Part shown: one piece after another, positions 59,412 to 64,000 of the stretch
Numbering within the stretch: position 1 is the first letter of the stretch
How the letters are laid out: every line of letters begins with the position of its first letter
From: Oscillatoriales cyanobacterium RM2_1_1
Lineage (GTDB): Bacteria; Cyanobacteriota; Cyanobacteriia; Cyanobacteriales; Microcoleaceae
Direction: 5' to 3'
NCBI GenBank assembly: GCA_012033335.1
Contig: JAAURB010000007.1
Location: 1-64,000, forward strand
Length of the DNA stretch: 64,000 bases
The notes under the pieces: generated by a model
Seen by the model: the letters and a program-made list of their open reading frames with translations, nothing else
Databases searched by the model: none
What the model was told of the DNA's origin: nothing
Translations under genes and position numbers: made by a program

Positions 59412-59885
59412 TTAAGGGGGCTCGGGGGAAATTGGCTGATTCTGAATGCGCTCCAGTTCTTTGAGATACACCCCCCCAATATCCTGCTCCCGTAATCCCT
59501 CTAAAACAATATTTTCATAGCTGACCTGACCCCGAATGGTGATTTCTTTCCCCAAAGTCGGCAAGGGCAAGGTGGTAAAAATCCAGATGGAACCACCAGG
59601 ATCTTCCAGTTGATAGGCTCCCGCCCCTAAAAAAGGAGCTTGTTGCTTGACGATTCCTCGGACATAGACTTTAGTTCCAGATCGGCGATCTTGCAAGCGC
59701 GAGATCTGAGTGGTCTGGGGGCCCAGATCAGGACTCCCAAGGTTTAAATCTCGGCAACTCGACAGTCCTGCTGTCACACACCCGATCAGCAGGCTAGCAG
59801 AAACTATTCTGAAGGATTGATTGATTGACCTATTCAACGCTCTGTTCAATGCTCTGTTTGATGATCCGTTTGGTGATCCGTTCAA
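59412..59885 (-). CDS. OB-fold lipoprotein
   Basis: 157 residues. A basic N terminus and hydrophobic stretch (IVSASLLIGCVTAGLSSC) end in a lipobox with Cys as the lipidated residue, so it should be membrane-anchored on the periplasmic side. The rest (RSGTKVYVRGIVKQQAPFLG … GKEITIRGQVSYENIVLE) is a single small OB-fold barrel of the kind found in cyanobacterial nucleic-acid-binding-like lipoproteins. The Asn/Arg/Leu repeats before the helix come from short DNA repeats, so the start could be later. Function unknown. Confidence 0.82.
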   Translation of the reverse strand: MNGSPNGSSNRALNRALNRSINQSFRIVSASLLIGCVTAGLSSCRDLNLGSPDLGPQTTQISRLQDRRSGTKVYVRGIVKQQAPFLGAGAYQLEDPGGSIWIFTTLPLPTLGKEITIRGQVSYENIVLEGLREQDIGGVYLKELERIQNQPISPEPP

Positions 59886-59960
59886 TGGCCTGAGTCCCCC
59901 TGCAATTGCTACAAATTCAGACCAAAAGTTGAAATACCTTGCTGAGGAACGTCTATCAAA

Positions 59961-59985
59961 TTAATATCTCAATTTGAGATATTAA
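59961..59985. repeat. perfect AT-rich 25-bp palindrome
   Basis: Arms TTAATATCTCAA and TTGAGATATTAA around one T. It lies in the 330-base spacer between the divergent lipoprotein and folD genes. It could be an operator for a dimeric regulator; no T-run supports termination. Confidence 0.7.
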
Positions 59986-60007
59986 ATTAAGATGCAAGCC
60001 TTGTGGA

Positions 60008-60049
60008 GCAGGCATCTTGCCTATTTTCTAACAGGTAAGATGCCTGTGC
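60008..60049. repeat. dispersed palindromic repeat, copy D
   Basis: GCAGGCATCTTGCCTA continues into TTTTCTAACAGGTAAGATGCCTG, so AGGCATCTTGCCT pairs with AGGTAAGATGCCT to form a long hairpin. Shares the core of copies A-C but with a different second half. Confidence 0.7.
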
Positions 60050-60215
60050 TAATCTATTGGATCCATAGTTCTTGAAATACTTTGCGGTAGTCTATAGGGT
60101 GTGACTGAGGTTTGTGATCGAGGTTTATTGATGAGGTTTATTATCGAAACCAGGATAACAGTAAACCCTGAATCTTGATGCAATTCTCCCCAGACCCTTT
60201 TTCCAAACCGTCAAT

Positions 60216-61076
60216 ATGGCCAATTTACTAGATGGGAAAGCCACGGCTGAAAAAATTCAAGCCGAGTTGAAAGCAACCATTCAAACCCTGGCAACAAAGG
60301 CAGGTCGCCCTCCAGGGTTAGCAGTTTTGATGGTGGGGGACAATCCTGCCAGTGAGGTTTATGTACGCAATAAAGAAAAAGCCTGTACCCGGGTGGGAAT
60401 TGCCTCGTTTGGCCAGCATTTACCGACAGCCACCACCCAGACCGAACTGGCTGAGAAGATTCGGGGTCTAAATCAAAATTCTCAAGTGGATGGGATTTTG
60501 CTGCAATTGCCTTTACCGAACCATCTTGATGCGATCGCCCTGCTCCATCAGCTTGATCCTAGCAAAGATGTTGATGGACTCCATCCAGTCAATCTGGGGC
60601 ACTTAGTTCGGGGGGAACCGGGGTTGCGAAGCTGTACCCCCGCTGGAGTGATGCGGTTATTGGCGGACTATGACATTCCCGTCGAGGGCAAAGATACGGT
60701 GGTTGTTGGGGCCAGTATTCTGGTTGGCAAACCCATGGCATTGATGTTGCTAGAGGCTGAAAGTACTGTGAGTGTGGCCCATATCAAAACCCAGAACCTA
60801 GCTAAACTCACCCGTGAGGCCGAAATTCTGGTGGTTGCCGCCGGATACCCCAAACTAATTACCCAGGACATGGTGAAGCCGGGGGCAGTTGTGATTGATG
60901 TCGGGATTAATCGGATCACGAACTATGAGGGGAAATCTCGCATCGTCGGTGATGTAGATTTTTCGGCGGTGGAACCCATCGCCCAGTACATCACCCCTGT
61001 ACCGGGTGGGATCGGGCCAATGACCGTAGCTATGTTGCTGCAAAATACGGTTTGGAGCTATCAACAACGCATCTAA
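60216..61076 (+). CDS. folD: bifunctional methylenetetrahydrofolate dehydrogenase / cyclohydrolase
   Basis: Interconverts 5,10-methylene-, methenyl- and 10-formyl-THF with NADP. 286 residues. Catalytic Lys and Tyr in [15 protein letters not shown], the [10 protein letters not shown] segment, NADP-binding [18 protein letters not shown], and the C-terminal [18 protein letters not shown] signature. The Rossmann loop reads GASILVGKP where GRSxxVGKP is usual, so the adenosine-phosphate Arg is Ala here. Confidence 0.97.
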   Translation: MANLLDGKATAEKIQAELKATIQTLATKAGRPPGLAVLMVGDNPASEVYVRNKEKACTRVGIASFGQHLPTATTQTELAEKIRGLNQNSQVDGILLQLPLPNHLDAIALLHQLDPSKDVDGLHPVNLGHLVRGEPGLRSCTPAGVMRLLADYDIPVEGKDTVVVGASILVGKPMALMLLEAESTVSVAHIKTQNLAKLTREAEILVVAAGYPKLITQDMVKPGAVVIDVGINRITNYEGKSRIVGDVDFSAVEPIAQYITPVPGGIGPMTVAMLLQNTVWSYQQRI

Positions 61077-61128
61077 ACTAAACCCAACTGAAACCAACTA
61101 AAATCAATGGTTTCGTAGCCCTTTTCAA

Positions 61129-61638
61129 TTATTCAGCCCGCTCCAAAATCCGATTGATAATTCCGCTGGTGGAACTGGGAACTTCAAATTGAATCAGGGA
61201 AATCTTGCCGCCATACCCCAGGACAGTTGGGGCTTCTGGCAACGTTTCGACCCTATAGTCTCCCCCCTTGACATAAATATCAGGCTCCAAGGCGTGAATC
61301 AGAGAGACAGCAGTGGGCTCGGAGAAAATCACTACCCCATCAACGGATCTCAGGGCGGCTAGAACTTCTGCCCGCTGAGCCTGAGGGATAATCGGTCGTA
61401 GGGGTTGTCCTAGTTTCGCAGGTTTAATCATCTGAACCGATTGATCGCTATTGAGCCCAATGACTAGCGATCGCCCCAAGTTCCGGGCCGCCTGAAGATA
61501 GCGCACATGTCCGGCATGGAGCAAATCAAAACAGCCATTGGTCATCACCAGGGGTCGCCAGAGGGCTGGATTAGCCGCGATCAGGTGTTGTAACACCTCT
61601 AAGGAATAGACAGAATTTAATGGGCCAGAAGATAACAT
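61129..61638 (-). CDS. D-glycero-beta-D-manno-heptose 1-phosphate adenylyltransferase-type enzyme
   Basis: 169 residues; nucleotidyltransferase of the RfaE domain II/HldE C-terminal family. HxGH motif in TNGCFDLLHAGHVRYLQ, downstream GLNSDQSVQ and VDGVVIFSEPT, and a late SSTSGIIN motif equal to the ISSSxI/T site. It activates a sugar phosphate with ATP for heptose-containing glycans or LPS. The kinase half (HldE domain I) is not attached. Convergent with folD. Confidence 0.9.
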   Translation of the reverse strand: MLSSGPLNSVYSLEVLQHLIAANPALWRPLVMTNGCFDLLHAGHVRYLQAARNLGRSLVIGLNSDQSVQMIKPAKLGQPLRPIIPQAQRAEVLAALRSVDGVVIFSEPTAVSLIHALEPDIYVKGGDYRVETLPEAPTVLGYGGKISLIQFEVPSSTSGIINRILERAE

Positions 61639-61799
61639 TTGTGATGCCCTGAGAACAGAAAGTTATGTTAGGGTAGCCTAATAGAATGCAAAGTATTCTA
61701 ACCCGGAACAGTAGTGGGTTATACTTCTGGGAGAAAGACCCTGTATCTTTAATTATTTGAACCGTTTGAACATTAACTTTTATCCCCCGACCTGATCCT

Positions 61800-62632
61800 A
61801 TGAAAGCAACGACTAGCCGTCAATTTTCTTCTACCGCAGCTCAATTGACCAAGCTCATCGGCGGAATTTTGATCCTTTCTTCATTGGTCGATTACCTAAC
61901 TCTGCTATTTCCCCTCAATTTAATGGATCGAGCCTGGCAACTTAGTACTGCGACTCAATTGGTTGATCGGGGAATTGTGCCCATGGTAGGAATAGCGCTG
62001 GTGATCGTTGGCTTTTGGATGGATACGGTGGTTTCAGGGGGGAGCCAGAAACCGACTAAGCCCTTGACGGATTTGAGATTCTGGATTGCGATTCTGTCCA
62101 CTATTTTGGGTCTGTTGTATTTGCTGCTATTTCCGTTGCATTTGAATAACACTCGCCTGGCCCGGGCTGAAGCCTTAAGTCAAATTAGTCAGCAAGCCAA
62201 TCAAGCGGAGACTCAATTGGATACCCGTCTAGGCAGTGATCAATTTCAACAGCAGGTGACTGAACGCAAAACCCAATTGAGAAATCAGTTCTCTCAGTTG
62301 CTGCAAAACGAGCAACAACTGAATCAATTGATTGAAAGTGGCAATCTCCCTCAGCCGGTGCAGGATGCCCTGGAGGAAGCCAAAACCAACCCCGCCTCAT
62401 TGGATAGTTTTTAGAGCAGCAGGCGGATAGTCTGCCTGACCAGCTCAAAACCCAAATTCAGGAACGCAAACAAGAACTGGAGCAAGAAGCCAAAAGTCGT
62501 TCCTTCAAGTCTAGCTTGCAGACGGGTCTGAGCAGCCTGTTGCTTTCTATTGGTTATATTGTGATTGGTTGGACGGGACTGAAGACCCTGGGAATCCTAG
62601 GAGGCGGTCGTCGTAAGCCCACTGCCAGTTAG
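61800..62632 (+). CDS. HpsJ-family protein, frame broken by 1 nt
   Basis: Membrane protein of the hormogonium polysaccharide HpsJ type, ~277 residues after correction. Three N-terminal helices (LIGGILILSSLVDYLTLLF, GIVPMVGIALVIVGFWM, FWIAILSTILGLLYLLLF), a long Gln-rich coiled coil (~120-235) and a fourth C-terminal helix (SLLLSIGYIVIGWTGL) before a basic GGGRRKP tail. As written it ends at TAG 62412-62414; the C-terminal helix is in another frame. One extra T in the T5 run (62408-62412) gives SLDSFLEQQADSLPDQL and restores the whole coiled coil. HpsA and HpsJ here are ~58 kb apart. Confidence 0.8.
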
Positions 62633-62709
62633 TCCCTCACCCCGAATCCCAATCTGACAAACCCGAGAAACTCAACAAACCCAACAAACCAGGTAAAGCG
62701 GATCGCCAG

Positions 62710-63621
62710 ATGTTCTCAGTCTATATTCTGACCTACAATGAAGAGTTGGATATTGCTCCTTGTATCGAGTCCGCCCTGCAATCTGATGATGTGATTGTAG
62801 TGGATTCTTTGAGTCGCGATCGTACCGTGGCGATCGCCCAGGATTATCCGGTTCGAGTGGTTCAGCATCGGTTTGAAAGCCATGGTCGGCAGCGCACTTG
62901 GATGTTGCGGGAGGTGCCCGCCCGGTATGACTGGGTCTATCTTTTGGAAGCGGATGAGCGCCTGACCCCTGAGCTATTTGCTGAATGTCTGGAGGCGATC
63001 AAGACTCAGGATTATATTGGCTACTATGTAGCGGAGCGGGTGATGTTCATGGGGCGATGGATTCGTCGCAGTACTCAGTACCCACGCTATCAGATGCGGC
63101 TATTTCGCAGAGATCAGGTCTGGTTTGATGACTATGGCCATACGGAGCGGGAGGTTTGCGATGGCCCAACAGGGTTTTTGCAGGAAACCTATCCTCACTA
63201 CACCTGTGGCAAAGGCATGTCTCGATGGCTCGAAAAGCACAATCGCTATTCAACCGATGAAGCGATTGAAACAGTTAAGCAGCTTTCCTCAGGACAGGTA
63301 GACTGGCAGGATTTGTTCTTGGGCAAGTCAGAGGTGGAACGGCGAAGGGCTTTAAAGGATCTTTCCCTGAGACTGCCCTTTAGACCCGTTGTTCGGTTTA
63401 TTTATATGTATATTTTCCTGGGTGGATGGCTGGATGGACGGGCCGGATTTACCTGGTGTACCCTCCAGGCTTTTTACGAATATCTCATCTTATTAAAAGT
63501 TTGGGAGATCAAAAATATGCCGACTCCTGAATTGGATCCGGCCCTAGTGGCTCGCCTGGATCAACTCAAATCCCTCAATTCCTCCCCAGACTATTCTCAG
63601 GATTCGGTGATCTCAAGTTAG
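62710..63621 (+). CDS. family 2 glycosyltransferase
   Basis: 303 residues; inverting GT-A enzyme. Begins FSVYILTYNEELDIAPCIESAL, then VIVVDSLSRDRT for the nucleotide-sugar pocket and the metal-site variant LLEADERL in place of DxD. Resembles the WaaE/KdtX-like LPS core group. A weak hydrophobic stretch near 225-245 (VVRFIYMYIFLGGWLDG) may associate with the membrane. Adjacent to hpsJ on the same strand with ~77 bases between, so may serve the same polysaccharide; that link is inference. Confidence 0.9.
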   Translation: MFSVYILTYNEELDIAPCIESALQSDDVIVVDSLSRDRTVAIAQDYPVRVVQHRFESHGRQRTWMLREVPARYDWVYLLEADERLTPELFAECLEAIKTQDYIGYYVAERVMFMGRWIRRSTQYPRYQMRLFRRDQVWFDDYGHTEREVCDGPTGFLQETYPHYTCGKGMSRWLEKHNRYSTDEAIETVKQLSSGQVDWQDLFLGKSEVERRRALKDLSLRLPFRPVVRFIYMYIFLGGWLDGRAGFTWCTLQAFYEYLILLKVWEIKNMPTPELDPALVARLDQLKSLNSSPDYSQDSVISS

Positions 63622-63654
63622 CTCAGAGAATTTATTAATTCGGAGAATTTGAGA

Positions 63655-64000
63655 TTATCGGTAAACAATTCCTGCCCTTTTCATCCGGCAAATCGCCTCT
63701 TGAATCTGGGCATCTGGAGCGGTTAGGGTCATTCTGATAAATCCCTCTCCACCCTTACCATAGCCATTTCCAGGGGGGACGACAATCCCACAGGTTTCCA
63801 GCAACAAGCTGGCAAATTCAGTGGAGGTGTATAGCCTAGGGACTCGAACCCAGCAATAAAGGGTTGCTTTGGGGGGAGTCATCGGCCAACCCAAGGCTTG
63901 CAAACCACTGACCAACAGATCTCGCCGTCTTTGATAAATAGCGGTGATGGCGGCTAGCTCTGATTCTGAGGTGGAAAAGGCAGTGATGGCTGCCTGCTGA
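63655..64000 (-). CDS. class I/II aminotransferase (LL-DAP-AT-like), C-terminal part only
   Basis: The gene runs off the right edge; only ~114 C-terminal residues are present, stop at 63655-63657. The open frame continues to base 64000 without a start. TLYCWVRVPRLYTSTEFASLLLE and then VPPGNGYGKGGEGFIRMTL is the C-terminal domain of DapL2-like PLP aminotransferases. It differs clearly from the dapL at 36507, so the genome has at least two such enzymes. The substrate cannot be judged from this part. Confidence 0.85.
   Translation of the reverse strand, partial: QQAAITAFSTSESELAAITAIYQRRRDLLVSGLQALGWPMTPPKATLYCWVRVPRLYTSTEFASLLLETCGIVVPPGNGYGKGGEGFIRMTLTAPDAQIQEAICRMKRAGIVYR

Noticed and set aside
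63835..63855. tRNA-like GGACTCGAACCC string
   Set aside because: It lies within the aminotransferase coding frame (VRVPRL) and no cloverleaf surrounds it.

Overview
The window reads as chromosomal DNA of a filamentous cyanobacterium. The evidence is the dense HIP1 octamer (GCGATCGC), an HpsA-type and an HpsJ-type hormogonium polysaccharide protein near opposite ends, the plant/cyanobacterial-type LL-diaminopimelate aminotransferase, a DUF4327 protein, pentapeptide and WD40 repeat proteins, and many multidomain PAS/GAF/REC/GGDEF regulators. No tRNA, rRNA, CRISPR array, prophage or complete insertion sequence was found.

Layout. 0-6.8 kb: hpsA (minus), then an RTX/sugar-dehydrogenase fusion (plus). 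6.7-13.4 kb: a signalling island with a lone receiver protein, a five-module response regulator ending in a degenerate GGDEF domain, and a divergent PAS/GAF histidine kinase. 13.5-25.1 kb: nadK, a membrane-anchored nuclease-like protein, a group 2 sigma factor, a DacB-type carboxypeptidase, ilvD, a pentapeptide protein, a small DUF6464-like remnant, a PGM1-like ATP-grasp ligase and a DAO-family oxidoreductase. 25.2-30.0 kb: a MITE-like element and a STAND ATPase with 14 WD40 repeats. 30.0-34.5 kb: a GT-C-like membrane protein beside a UDP-galactopyranose-mutase-like/GtrA fusion. 34.8-47.2 kb: core metabolism and housekeeping (nadB, dapL, fumC, smpB, an HD hydrolase, an ABC ATPase, three FHA genes, pgl, rbfA, a GH3 hexosaminidase). 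47.5-56.2 kb: DUF4327, a fucosyltransferase-like protein, an M16 peptidase, a decayed dtd, a COG0523 GTPase, radC and glk. 56.8-64 kb: a REC-GGDEF cyclase, a MATE transporter, an OB-fold lipoprotein, folD, a heptose-1-P adenylyltransferase, HpsJ, a GT2 glycosyltransferase and the end of an aminotransferase gene cut by the window edge.

The most important technical observation is that six otherwise intact genes (sugar dehydrogenase, response regulator, histidine kinase, WD40 ATPase, pgl, hpsJ) are each split by exactly one inferred single-base indel. Five of the six lie in short mononucleotide runs. This pattern looks more like residual sequencing error than six independent inactivations, and each gene is annotated here as one spanning unit. 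By contrast, dtd (52.1-52.6 kb) carries several lesions and a missing segment and is a genuine pseudogene.

The most interesting biology is the UGM-like/GtrA fusion next to a GT-C-like protein, a possible lipid-linked furanose pathway. Also notable are the phosphorelay regulator whose GGDEF site is lost but whose c-di-GMP I-site is kept, and the spacers, which are rich in short tandem repeats and dispersed palindromes.
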